Assembly: GCF_004795835.1 (NCBI RefSeq)
Contig: NZ_CP039249.1
Coordinates: 988,501 to 1,052,500 of the forward strand
Length of the DNA: 64,000 nt
Source of the DNA: Sphingomonas sp. PAMC26645
Lineage (GTDB): Bacteria > Pseudomonadota > Alphaproteobacteria > Sphingomonadales > Sphingomonadaceae
Reading direction: 5' to 3'
This document shows positions 35,171-44,064 of the stretch, one piece after another; the stretch's first letter is position 1, and each line of letters opens with the position of its first letter. The position numbers and the translations under genes are program-made. The notes under the pieces were generated by a model, which saw only the letters and a list, made by a program, of their open reading frames with translations, was not told where the DNA came from and ran no database searches.

Positions 35171-37587
35171 GGATGCGCGGATGTCTGGTCGTCGCGGCGC
35201 TCGCCGTCGCCTCTCCTGCGCAGGCGGGGCAGGGGGCGGTCGACTTGCCGGCGGGGCGTCTTGGGGATGCGGTGCTGGCGCTCGGGCGGCAGTCGGGGAC
35301 AAGTATCGTCGTCGGCGATCCGGGACTGTGGGCGCGTCGCGTGCCGGCGGTACGCGGGCGGATGACCGCGCGCGAGGCTCTGGACCGGCTGGCGACTGCG
35401 GCGAATGCGGACGTCGTCGCAGCGGGCTCATTCGGGTGGCGGCTGACTGCCCGCACGCCCCGCGTCGTTCGGGTGAAGCGGCCGAAAGTCGTTCCGATCG
35501 CCGCTCCACCGGCGGTCCAGGGCGCGGACATTGTCGTCACCGGCAGCAAGCGCGATGTCCGGTTGCGCGATTTCGCAGGGCAGGTGGCGTTACTCGACGG
35601 CGTCGACCTCGCGCTCGGCGGCGCGGGCGGGACCGAGGCGATCCTCGCGCGGCTGGCCAGCGTATCGTCGACGCATCTCGGCGCCGGCCGCAACAAGCTG
35701 TTCATCCGCGGCATTGCCGATTCCAGCTTCACCGGGCCGACCCAGACCACCGTGGGCCAGTATTTCGGCGACCTGCGGCTGAGCTACAACGCGCCCGACC
35801 CCGATCTGCGGATGTACGATATTGCCTCGGTCGAGGTGCTGGAGGGACCGCAGGGGACGCTGTACGGCGCCGGTTCGCTCGGTGGCATCATCCGGACGGT
35901 GCCGAACGCGCCGGAAATCGGCGCGGTATCGGCGTCGATCGCAGGCGGACTCTCGGCGACGTGGCACGGCGATCCCGGCGCCGATCTGGGAGCGACGCTG
36001 AATGTGCCGCTCGGCGAGCGCGTGGCGCTGCGCGTTGTCGGCTACGGCGTTAGCGAGGGCGGCTATATCGACAACCCGTTGCTCGACCGGCGCGACGTCA
36101 ACCGGACGCGGATCGGTGGTGGCAGGGCGGCGCTGCGGTTCGATGCGGGGAATGGCTGGACGGTCGATCTCGGTGGGATCGGGCAATGGACCAAGGGCGA
36201 CGACAGCCAATATGCCGACCGCGATGCGCCTGCTCTGACACGGTCGAGCGCGATCGTGCAGGGCTTCTCCGCAGATTATACGATGGGGCAGGTCGTCGTG
36301 TCGGGCGAGATCGGCGGGCTGAAGGTCAAATCCTCGACCGGGATCGTCAGCCAGGCCCTGACCGAGCGGTACGACGCGACCCTGCCGGCAGTCGATCCGA
36401 CGCTACCGATTACCAACTGGCCTGCATTCGGTAGTCCCCTGACGACAGCCCCTGGCAGCCCGCGCGTGTTCGCGCAGCGCAATGCGACCGACATGATCGC
36501 GAACGAGACGCGGGTATGGCGGCCGATGCGCAACGGGTTCGGCTGGATAGTCGGCGGCAGTTACACGCATAATCGCACGCGGTTGTCGCGCTCGCTCGGC
36601 CCGGTCGATGCGCCCGCGCCGGTGACGGGCGTGACCAACAGCATCGACGAGGCGACGCTGTACGGCGAGGGGAGCGTGCAACTGGTGCGCGGGTTGACCG
36701 CCACCGCCGGCGCGCGGGTCACGCGGGCATCGCTCGCGGGGACCGGCGAGGACATCGCACCGGCGCGGTTGGAGGCGGTCGCGCTCGCCCGTTCGCGCGT
36801 GACCGCGGACCGGATCGAAACGAGCGTGCTGCCGTCCGCCTCGCTGATCGCGGCGGTGTTGCCGAAGGTGTCGCTGTACGGCCGCTACCAGCAGGGGTTT
36901 CGGCCCGGTGGGCTCGCGATCGAGAGCGATTTCGTGCGGCGGTTCGAGAATGATCGCGTGCGGACGCTGGAGACCGGCATGCGCTTCGGGCTCGCTGGTG
37001 TCGATCGTGCGTACCTAACGGCGAGCGTCTCGCACACGATCTGGCAGGATATCCAGGCGGACTTCATCGACGCTACGGGCCTGCCGAGTACCGCCAATAT
37101 CGGTGACGGGCGGATCTGGACGTTCAGCGCGGCGGGCGGGTGGAAGCCGGTTGCCGGGCTGACGCTCGACGCGGGCTTCACCTATAACGACAGCCGCGTG
37201 ACCGAACCGAGCGCGGCCCTGTTTGTGGCGCTCGCGCGGATGAGCCAAGTGCCGAACATCGCGCGCTATGCCGGGCGGCTGGGGGCGGATTACCGGCGTG
37301 ATATCGGGCGGGATCTGGAACTGCGGGTGTATGGCTGGGCGCGCTATGTCGGGCGGTCGCGGTTGGGTGTCGGCCCGGTGCTGGGCGAGGAGCAGGGGGA
37401 TTATCTGGATACCGCGCTGACCGCGCGGATCGGGCGGCCTGCGTTGGGCGTGACGCTCGGGGTCACGAATCTGACCGACAGCGTCGGCAACAGGTTCGCG
37501 CTGGGAACGCCGTTCCAGGTCGGGAGTGGGCAGATCACGCCGCAGCGTCCTCGGGCGATCCGCATAGGCCTGGACGCAGCCTTCTAA
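35167..37587 (+). CDS. TonB-dependent receptor with STN signalling domain
   Basis: An 806-residue outer-membrane receptor. After the signal peptide (to about 20) comes an STN domain (about 21-95: LPAGRLGDAVLALGRQSGTSIVV, ALDRLATAANADV), which relays ligand binding to FecR. A TonB-box-like ADIVVTGSKR follows, then the plug (FIRGIADSSFTGPTQTTVGQYF, VEVLEGPQGTLYGAGSLGGIIR) and a barrel ending LDAAF. The plug and barrel resemble the broad Sphingomonas receptor families rather than the siderophore type. A GTG at 35167 overlaps fecR; ATG 35173 is an alternative start. The ligand is unknown. Confidence 0.92.
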   Translation: MRMRGCLVVAALAVASPAQAGQGAVDLPAGRLGDAVLALGRQSGTSIVVGDPGLWARRVPAVRGRMTAREALDRLATAANADVVAAGSFGWRLTARTPRVVRVKRPKVVPIAAPPAVQGADIVVTGSKRDVRLRDFAGQVALLDGVDLALGGAGGTEAILARLASVSSTHLGAGRNKLFIRGIADSSFTGPTQTTVGQYFGDLRLSYNAPDPDLRMYDIASVEVLEGPQGTLYGAGSLGGIIRTVPNAPEIGAVSASIAGGLSATWHGDPGADLGATLNVPLGERVALRVVGYGVSEGGYIDNPLLDRRDVNRTRIGGGRAALRFDAGNGWTVDLGGIGQWTKGDDSQYADRDAPALTRSSAIVQGFSADYTMGQVVVSGEIGGLKVKSSTGIVSQALTERYDATLPAVDPTLPITNWPAFGSPLTTAPGSPRVFAQRNATDMIANETRVWRPMRNGFGWIVGGSYTHNRTRLSRSLGPVDAPAPVTGVTNSIDEATLYGEGSVQLVRGLTATAGARVTRASLAGTGEDIAPARLEAVALARSRVTADRIETSVLPSASLIAAVLPKVSLYGRYQQGFRPGGLAIESDFVRRFENDRVRTLETGMRFGLAGVDRAYLTASVSHTIWQDIQADFIDATGLPSTANIGDGRIWTFSAAGGWKPVAGLTLDAGFTYNDSRVTEPSAALFVALARMSQVPNIARYAGRLGADYRRDIGRDLELRVYGWARYVGRSRLGVGPVLGEEQGDYLDTALTARIGRPALGVTLGVTNLTDSVGNRFALGTPFQVGSGQITPQRPRAIRIGLDAAF

Positions 37588-37590
37588 CTT

Positions 37591-37702
37591 TCCCCCCTCC
37601 CTGGAAGGGAGGGGTAGGGGGTGGGTCGGCTTCCGCATGTTCGAATGGTGGTGGCTCAGGCGGGCCGACCCACCCCCAGCCCCTCCCTTCCAGGGAGGGG
37701 AG
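37591..37702. repeat. inverted repeat (cctccctgaaagggagg family)
   Basis: CCCTCCCTGGAAGGGAGGGG, then gtgggtcggcttccgcat, mirrored by gggccgaccc through CCCTCCCTTCCAGGGAGGGG. It is nearly the same design as 14801-14911 and lies between two convergent genes (the receptor and the DUF697-like gene), where it could stop transcription from both sides. Confidence 0.75.
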
Positions 37703-37717
37703 CCAGAAGGCGTTAGT

Positions 37718-38209
37718 TCACCCCTTCGCGTTCACCAATGCGCGCTGGTCAGCCGGCAGCAACGCCAGCGCCGTCTTGTAGCAATCCTCCACGTGCGAAT
37801 TACCGACGAGCTTCATCGCGCCGAAGCTGATCGTCGCCGCCACCGCCGAGCCCGCGAACGGCACGAACTTCGCCATCGACCCCACCGCGATGCGGGCGCC
37901 GACGCGGCGGAGGAGCGCGACGACGATGCGCTTGGTCACCATCCGGCCGATCATCGTGTTGCCCAAGCTCGACGCCATCACGAGCGCCTGTTGCGCAAGC
38001 TGTGGCTCGAGCTTCTGCACCTGTTCGTGATCGAGCCCGAAGCGCTTGCTGATTTCGGGGAGCAGCTTGGTAAGCAGGCCGATATCCGCGACGATGTCAG
38101 CGCCGGGGATCGGCACGACCGCCGCGCCCGCCGACATCACCGAGCGCGTCGTGACGAGGCGCTTGCTGTCGTCGCGGATGCGGTCGAGTTCGGCGATGGT
38201 GGTGATCAT
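37718..38209 (-). CDS. DUF697-like small membrane-associated protein
   Basis: A 163-residue protein resembling DUF697/YcjF-like domains. SAGAAVVPIPGADIVADIGLL gives a hydrophobic hairpin, followed by the helical LLPEISKRFGLDHEQVQKLEP and a glycine/alanine-rich second hydrophobic region (VGSMAKFVPFAGSAVAATISFG). Such domains occur alone or attached to GTPases, and their role is unclear. The ATG at 38209 has AGGGA 12 bases upstream. It diverges from the autotransporter gene. Confidence 0.6.
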   Translation of the reverse strand: MITTIAELDRIRDDSKRLVTTRSVMSAGAAVVPIPGADIVADIGLLTKLLPEISKRFGLDHEQVQKLEPQLAQQALVMASSLGNTMIGRMVTKRIVVALLRRVGARIAVGSMAKFVPFAGSAVAATISFGAMKLVGNSHVEDCYKTALALLPADQRALVNAKG

Positions 38210-38345
38210 GCTGGCGTTTCCCTGAAGATGTTGGGCCGATAACGCGCCGCCGCGGTCCTGGTGCCGCGCCATGCTGCATCAACGTTAAAGGTTCGCGAGC
38301 AGCGTCTCCGTCCTCTTCTCGAAAACACATCGAAAAGGGTTCCGT

Positions 38346-41300
38346 ATGCGTCGTCTCCTGCTGACCACCACCTGCCTGTTCGCGGTAACGACGGGCGCCC
38401 AGGCGCAGACCGTGATCGACACCAAGCGGACCGACGCGGTGCGGACCTCGACGATCAAGGCCGGTGCGCCCGACAATATCCGCATCGCCGCCGCCGGTTC
38501 GGTGACGCCGACCACCGGCACGGCGGTCACCGTCGACAGCGTCAACTCGGTCACCAACGAGGGCACGATCCAGGTCACCAACGCCGACGGATCGACCGGC
38601 ATCCTCGCCAACGCCGGCACCGGCGGCGGGATCACCAACGCGGCGAGCGGCAAGATCATCATCGACGAAAGCTATGTCGCGACCGACACCGACAAGGACG
38701 GCGACCTCGATGGCCCGTTCGCGGCGGGCACCGGACGCACCGGCATCCGCACCGCGGGCGCGTACACGGGCGCGATCGTCAACAGCGGCGCGATCACGGT
38801 GAAGGGCAACAACTCCGCCGGCATCTGGCTCGGCGGACCGCTGACCGGCGCCTTCACGCACGACGGCCAGACCTCGGTCACCGGCAACGGATCGACCGGC
38901 GTGCGGATCGCCGACGTCACCGGCAACGTCCGGCTAGCAGGCACGATCGCGGCGATCGGGCAGGGCGCGGTCGCCGCACGCGTCGATGGCGACATCGCGG
39001 GTGCGCTGGTAGTGCAGGGCGCGCTCGGCTCGACCGGCTATCGCTATGCCACGGCGCCGGCCGACGTCTCGAAGCTCGACGCCGACGACCTGTTGCAGGG
39101 CGGATCCGCACTGGTCGTCGCGGGCAACGTCTCGGGCGGGATCATCTTCGCGATCCCGCCGAAGGACGCGAGCACGACCGACACCGACGAGGACAAGGAC
39201 GGTCTTCCCGACGCCACCGAAGGCTCGGCGGCGATCACTTCGTTCGGCGCTGCGCCGGCAGTGCAGATCGGATCGGCCACGCGCGCGGTTGCGATCGGCG
39301 CGGTCGCCGGCACCGGGACCGGCTTCGGCCTGATCGTCGACGGCGGCATTGCAGGCAGTGGCGTCTATGGCGGCATCGAGGGCAACGGCCTGGCGATCGG
39401 TGGCCTTGGCGGCGCGGTGACGATCGCGGGCGGGATCGGCATCAACGGCACGGTCGCTGCCGTAGCGAACGGCGCAAGTGCGACGGCATTGAAGCTCGGC
39501 ACGGGCGCGTCCGCGCCCGAGATCCGTAATGCCGGCACGATCTCCGCGGCAGGCGGCGGCACGACCGCATCGCGCTCGACGGCGGTCCTGGTCGACACCG
39601 GCGCATCCGTCGCCACGGTCCGCAACAGCGGCACGATCAAGGCGACCGCACAGGCCGCCGATGGCACCGCGATCGCCATCCTCGATCGCTCGGGCACCGT
39701 GACGCTGGTCGAGAACAGCGGCGGCATCGGCGCGTCGGGCGCGCTTGCGACGTCCGAGCGCAACGTCGCGATTGACCTTTCGGCGAACACCACTGGCACG
39801 ATCGTTCGCCAGACCGCAGTCGCGACCGGCATCGCGGCGCCAGCGATCGTCGGCGACGTCCGCTTCGGCAGCGGCAACGACGTATTCGACGTCGCGGACG
39901 GTACCGTCACCGGCACTGCGCGCTTCGGCAGCGGCAACAACCGCCTCGCGCTGTCGGGCGATGCCAATTTCTCCGGCGGCGCAGTGTTCGGCGCTGGCAA
40001 CGACGCGCTCACGCTCGCAGGGACTTCGGTGTTCAGCGGCGCGGCGGACTTCGGTGGCGGTACCGACACGCTGACGCTCGGCGGGACGTCGCGCTTCTCC
40101 GGCACGCTCGCCAATTCGGGCGGCCTCGCGGTCGCGGTCAACGGCGGCACGCTCGACATCACCAAGGCTGCGTCGATCGCGTCGCTGTCGGTCGGCGGCG
40201 GCGGTATCCTCGCCGTGACGCTCGACAAGGCGGGCGGCACCAGCACGATGATCCAGGTCGCGGGCACGGCATCGTTCGACAAGGATTCGAAGCTCGCCCT
40301 GAAGCTCACCAGCGTCGTCGATGCGGAAGGCCGCTACACCGTCCTTCGCGCGGGCACGCTGACGGGTGCCGCAAACCTGACCGCGACCACGACGTTGCTC
40401 CCGTTCCTCTACAAGGGCAGCATCGCGACCGGCACGGGCAACGACCTGGCCGTCGACATCGCGCGTAAATCGTCGACCGAACTTGGGCTCAACCGCTCGC
40501 AGGCGTCGGCGTATGACGCGATCTACAAGGCGCTCGGCAACGACGCGAAGGTCGGTGGCGCGTTCCTCAACATCACCGAAGCCGACGCGTTCCGCGGCTC
40601 GGTCCGCCAGATGTTGCCCGACCATGCCGGCGGCACGTTCGAGACCGTGACGATGGGCTCGCGCGCCACCGCCCGCCTGCTCGCCGACCCGCACGGCCCG
40701 TTCAAGGACGAAGGCAAATGGGGCTATTGGGTGACTCAGGTCGCGTGGGGCACGTCGAAGAGCGTCGCCGACACGGCGGGCTACGACATCAGCGGCTGGG
40801 GCGTCTCGGCAGGCGCGGAATACAAGACGGGCGTCGGCAATTTCGGCACTTCGCTCGCCTATCTTCACGGCCAGGATGCCGATGACGGCACGGACAACGA
40901 GGTGAATTCGGACCAGTATGAGCTGGCCGGATACTGGCGCGGGCATTGGGGCGGCCTGCAGGCCAATGCGCGCGTTTCGGGGGCGAAGGTGAAGTTCGAC
41001 GGCGTCCGGCAGTTCACCGGCGCGATCGGCAGCGAAGCCGTCGCCCGGACCGCAAAAGGCAACTGGGACGGCACGCTGTACGCGGCGTCCGGCGGCCTGT
41101 CGTACGAGGCGGGCACCGGCATGCTCACCTTCCGCCCGGTCCTTGCGATCGACTATTACAAGCTCAAGGAGGACGGCTACAGCGAGACCGGCGGCGGCAA
41201 GGCGATCGACCTCGTCGTCCGGTCGCGGACCAGCGACGAGCTCGCGGTCACCGGCAGCGGCGCACTCGGGCTGAACTTCGGCGGACCCAAGTTCGAGAAT

Positions 41301-41552
41301 GGCTGGTTCCGCGTCGAAGCCGAAGGCGGCCGTCGCCAGATCGTCGGCGGCGGCCTGGGCGCGACCACCGCGTCGTTCGAAGGCGGCCAGTCGTTCACGC
41401 TGACCCCCGACAAGCGCACCAGCGGCTGGGTCGGCAAGCTGCGCGGCGTCGGCGGCAACGGCATCTTCCGGATGGGCGGCGAGTTCAACGCCGAGCAGCA
41501 ACAGGGCCGCGTGGCGCTGTCGTTGCGCGCCAACCTCCAAATCGGGCTTTAA
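38346..41552 (+). CDS. autotransporter domain-containing surface protein
   Basis: A 1068-residue type V secretion protein. A signal peptide (1-21, ending GAQAQ) is followed by a long glycine/alanine/threonine-rich passenger with beta-helix-like repeats (VTNEGTIQVTNADGSTGI, NAGTISAAGGG, and RFGSGNDVFDV/RFGSGNNRLAL/VFGAGNDALTL in series). Two calcium-binding loops of the DxDxDG type are visible (DTDKDGDLDG and DTDEDKDGLPDA). The C-terminal part from about residue 790 (DEGKWGYWVTQVAWGTSK) is the autotransporter barrel. The final residue is leucine rather than the usual aromatic residue. AAAAGGG precedes the ATG. The role is probably adhesion or biofilm, by analogy only. Confidence 0.85.
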   Translation: MRRLLLTTTCLFAVTTGAQAQTVIDTKRTDAVRTSTIKAGAPDNIRIAAAGSVTPTTGTAVTVDSVNSVTNEGTIQVTNADGSTGILANAGTGGGITNAASGKIIIDESYVATDTDKDGDLDGPFAAGTGRTGIRTAGAYTGAIVNSGAITVKGNNSAGIWLGGPLTGAFTHDGQTSVTGNGSTGVRIADVTGNVRLAGTIAAIGQGAVAARVDGDIAGALVVQGALGSTGYRYATAPADVSKLDADDLLQGGSALVVAGNVSGGIIFAIPPKDASTTDTDEDKDGLPDATEGSAAITSFGAAPAVQIGSATRAVAIGAVAGTGTGFGLIVDGGIAGSGVYGGIEGNGLAIGGLGGAVTIAGGIGINGTVAAVANGASATALKLGTGASAPEIRNAGTISAAGGGTTASRSTAVLVDTGASVATVRNSGTIKATAQAADGTAIAILDRSGTVTLVENSGGIGASGALATSERNVAIDLSANTTGTIVRQTAVATGIAAPAIVGDVRFGSGNDVFDVADGTVTGTARFGSGNNRLALSGDANFSGGAVFGAGNDALTLAGTSVFSGAADFGGGTDTLTLGGTSRFSGTLANSGGLAVAVNGGTLDITKAASIASLSVGGGGILAVTLDKAGGTSTMIQVAGTASFDKDSKLALKLTSVVDAEGRYTVLRAGTLTGAANLTATTTLLPFLYKGSIATGTGNDLAVDIARKSSTELGLNRSQASAYDAIYKALGNDAKVGGAFLNITEADAFRGSVRQMLPDHAGGTFETVTMGSRATARLLADPHGPFKDEGKWGYWVTQVAWGTSKSVADTAGYDISGWGVSAGAEYKTGVGNFGTSLAYLHGQDADDGTDNEVNSDQYELAGYWRGHWGGLQANARVSGAKVKFDGVRQFTGAIGSEAVARTAKGNWDGTLYAASGGLSYEAGTGMLTFRPVLAIDYYKLKEDGYSETGGGKAIDLVVRSRTSDELAVTGSGALGLNFGGPKFENGWFRVEAEGGRRQIVGGGLGATTASFEGGQSFTLTPDKRTSGWVGKLRGVGGNGIFRMGGEFNAEQQQGRVALSLRANLQIGL

Positions 41553-41628
41553 GCAACCGCACTTTTCGGGGGCCGAATGGCTCGAATCCGCCCCCGGACT
41601 GTTGTCGGCGCATAGCAGGAGCGAAGAT

Positions 41629-41901
41629 ATGGCCGAAGACCGTTTGAACATCGATACCAAGACCCTCGAGGACAATAGCGACCTGCGCCAGGTCGAGTTC
41701 GAGGCCGAAGTGAGCGAGGAACGCTATCAGTTCGCGGTCCAGTACGACGTGCTCGAAGCGCTGAGCACGGTATCGCCCGAAGGCGACGCCGTGGCGATCT
41801 TCAAGCAGCACGCCGAAGAGATCGCTGAACTCGGCGTCGTCGCGCTGGCGCGCGATCCCGACCAGGAGATCGTCGTCATCAGTGAAAACGATCTGGACTA
41901 G
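41629..41901 (+). CDS. DUF1488-like small protein
   Basis: A 90-residue acidic cytoplasmic protein beginning MAEDRLNIDTKTLEDNSD. The body, VEFEAEVSEERYQFAVQYDV through IFKQHAEEIAELGVVALA, resembles DUF1488 proteins, whose function is unknown. AGGAG nine bases upstream supports the ATG. The last codons share a 16-base exact match with the start of the following methyltransferase gene. Confidence 0.65.
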   Translation: MAEDRLNIDTKTLEDNSDLRQVEFEAEVSEERYQFAVQYDVLEALSTVSPEGDAVAIFKQHAEEIAELGVVALARDPDQEIVVISENDLD

Positions 41902-41988
41902 CGCCGGCTTCCGGCCGATCCTCCCCACCGAGCCGGCATTGTCGTCCGGACGGTGGGAGACGGATGATGAAAACGATCTGGACGAGCG
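41883..41988 (+). repeat. short direct repeat at gene ends (41883-41903 and 41968-41988)
   Basis: tgaaaacgatctggac occurs at 41883-41898 and again at 41968-41983, and both copies continue to agcg after one mismatch (20 of 21 bases identical). The first copy encodes the C-terminus of the DUF1488-like protein and the second encodes the N-terminus of the methyltransferase, in different frames. Confidence 0.7.
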
Positions 41989-42710
41989 TTGCAGTGGCGA
42001 TGACGATCGCGGTGGGCGCGCCGACGGCGCAAGCGCAGAAGGTCAGCCCCGCGGTCACCAGCGCGCTTGCCAGTCCGGCGCGCGCCGACCAGCAAGGTGA
42101 CGATGCCCGCCGCAAGGCCGCCGACGTGCTCGCCTTCTCCGGCGTGCGGCCGGGCAACGTCGTCGTCGATTACCTGCCGGGTGCGGGCTATTGGACCCGC
42201 ATCCTCACCGGCGTCGTCGGACCCAAGGGCCATGTCTACGCGGTCTGGCCCGCTGCCGGCGCGAAATACGCCGAGAAGACGCTGCCCGCACTTCAGGCGC
42301 GCAATCTCGCCAACGTCACCGCCGTCGTCCAGACTACCAACCTGCCGACCTCGCCCAAGCCGGTCGACCTGTTCTGGACCGTGCAGAACTACCACGACAT
42401 TGCCAACAACGGCGGCGGCGAGGGCGCGTTGAAGGCGTTCGACAAGGCGGTGTTCAACATGCTCAAGCGCGGCGGCATCTACGTCGTGATCGATCATGCG
42501 GATGCCCCCGGCAGTGGCCTCGGCGGGACCGAGACGCGGCACCGGATCGACCCGGCGGTAGTCAAGGCACAGGTCCAGGCGGCAGGGTTCAAGTTCGTTG
42601 GCGAGTCCACCGCACTGCGCAACCCGGCCGACGATCACACCAAGCCGGTGTTCGACCCTGCGATCCGCGGCACGACCGACCAGTTCGTCTACAAGTTCAA
42701 GAAGCCGTAA
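41964..42710 (+). CDS. exported class I SAM-dependent methyltransferase-like protein
   Basis: A 248-residue protein with a signal peptide (MMKTIWTSVAVAMTIAVG, cleaved near PTAQA) and a methyltransferase fold related to the predicted periplasmic methyltransferases of COG4798. The SAM-binding region is VVDYLPGAGYWTRILTGVVG; later blocks are DLFWTVQNYHDIANN and LKRGGIYVVIDHADAPGSG. An exported SAM-dependent enzyme is odd because SAM is cytoplasmic, so the activity is uncertain. GGGAG precedes two adjacent ATG codons (41964 and 41967), either of which could be used. Confidence 0.8.
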   Translation: MMKTIWTSVAVAMTIAVGAPTAQAQKVSPAVTSALASPARADQQGDDARRKAADVLAFSGVRPGNVVVDYLPGAGYWTRILTGVVGPKGHVYAVWPAAGAKYAEKTLPALQARNLANVTAVVQTTNLPTSPKPVDLFWTVQNYHDIANNGGGEGALKAFDKAVFNMLKRGGIYVVIDHADAPGSGLGGTETRHRIDPAVVKAQVQAAGFKFVGESTALRNPADDHTKPVFDPAIRGTTDQFVYKFKKP

Positions 42711-42834
42711 GCGCACCGGCGACTGGTCGACGGCATCCTCGTCGTTCGATCAGTCGCCATCGCCTTTCCGTCATCGCGATCGAGTCCAGCGCTCGGGCAT
42801 GGCGTTCGAGCCGGGACAGTCCTAAGCGACGTCG

Positions 42835-44058
42835 ATGAACGACAAAATTGCTGCCCCATCGATGCGTCCAGGCGAGTTCGTCGCCTTCATCGCCGCGCTG
42901 ATGGCGGTCAACGCGCTCGGCGTCGACCTGATGCTGCCCGCGCTCGCCGATATCGGCCACCAGCTTGGCATCGCTACCGCGAACCATCGCCAGTGGATCA
43001 TCACCGCGTACATGCTCGGCTTCGGCGCAGGGCAGCTCGTCTACGGGCCGCTCGCCGATCGCTACGGCCGCCGGATCATCCTGCTCGTCACGCTCACGGG
43101 ATTCGTCGCGGCGAGTATCTTCGCGGCCGGATCGCAGACCTTTGCCGCGCTGCTCGGCGCGCGCGTTCTCCAAGGGCTGATGTCCGCATCGACGCGCGTG
43201 CTCGCGGTCGCGATCGTGCGGGATCGGTATTCGGGTCGCCAGATGGCGCGCACGCTGTCGGTCGCGCAGATGATCTTCTTCCTGGTGCCGATCATGGCGC
43301 CCAGCCTGGGGCAGGTGCTGCTCCAGTTCGGTCCGTGGCGTTTCATCTTCTACGCGCTGGCAGGCTTTGCGGCGTTCGTCCTCGCCTGGTCGGTAATGCG
43401 GTTGAGCGAGTCGCTGCCGGTTGAGCGCCGGTCGCCACTGTCGTTCGCATCGCTTCGCCAGGCGTACACGCTGACGCTGACCAACCGCTATTCGGCAGGC
43501 TATGCGGTCGCGGCGTCGATGACGTTCGGCGGGATCATCGCCTTCGTCTCGTCGGCGCAACAGATCTTCGTCGACGAGTTCCATGCCGGCGAGCGGTTCA
43601 CGATCCTGTTCGCGGTCTGCGCGTTTTCGATGGGGTGCGCGTCGTTCGCCAACAGCCGGCTGGTCGAGCGCCTCGGCACGCGCCTCATATCGCAGGCTGC
43701 CGTATTGGGGCTGATCGCGCTGTCGGTGGTCCACATCGGCGTGATCGCGGCAGGGTCGGAATCGCTCTGGACCTACATGCTGTTCCAGGCGCTGAGCATG
43801 ACGTGCATTGGTCTCTGCGGTTCCAATTTCGGGGCTATGGCGATGGAGCCGGTTGGGCACATCGCTGGCACCGCATCGTCGATCCAGGGGTTCATCACCA
43901 GCGTCGGCGCGGTAATCGTCGGCTCGTTGATCGGCCAGTCGTACAACGGCACCACCTATCCGCTGGCGATCGGTTATCTGGCGATCGGACTGGGCGTGCT
44001 GGCGGTCGTGTACGTGGTCGAGGGCGGCAAGCTGTTCCACGCGCACCACAAGGCCTGA
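42835..44058 (+). CDS. MFS drug-efflux transporter, Bcr/CflA type
   Basis: A 407-residue major-facilitator protein with 12 predicted helices, of the Bcr/CflA drug:proton antiporter group. Helix 1 has ALMAVNALGVDLMLPALADIG. The loop 2-3 motif is GPLADRYGRRIIL, and motif C-like sequence occurs in FFLVPIMAPSLGQVLL. The ribosome-binding site is weak. It is convergent with the PAS-LuxR regulator, only six bases separating the stop codons. The substrate is unknown. Confidence 0.88.
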   Translation: MNDKIAAPSMRPGEFVAFIAALMAVNALGVDLMLPALADIGHQLGIATANHRQWIITAYMLGFGAGQLVYGPLADRYGRRIILLVTLTGFVAASIFAAGSQTFAALLGARVLQGLMSASTRVLAVAIVRDRYSGRQMARTLSVAQMIFFLVPIMAPSLGQVLLQFGPWRFIFYALAGFAAFVLAWSVMRLSESLPVERRSPLSFASLRQAYTLTLTNRYSAGYAVAASMTFGGIIAFVSSAQQIFVDEFHAGERFTILFAVCAFSMGCASFANSRLVERLGTRLISQAAVLGLIALSVVHIGVIAAGSESLWTYMLFQALSMTCIGLCGSNFGAMAMEPVGHIAGTASSIQGFITSVGAVIVGSLIGQSYNGTTYPLAIGYLAIGLGVLAVVYVVEGGKLFHAHHKA

Positions 44059-44064
44059 TACGCG

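Noticed and set aside
30151..37587. A complete lasso-peptide biosynthesis cluster
   Set aside because: The receptor, FecI/FecR and S9 peptidase recall such loci, but I found no precursor peptide, cysteine-protease-like or asparagine-synthetase-like maturation genes, so I only report the resemblance.
38934..41675. A 913-codon open frame on the minus strand across the autotransporter gene
   Set aside because: The plus strand has a signal peptide, repeats and barrel; the minus frame is an Arg/Ala/Asp-rich shadow without a recognisable domain.
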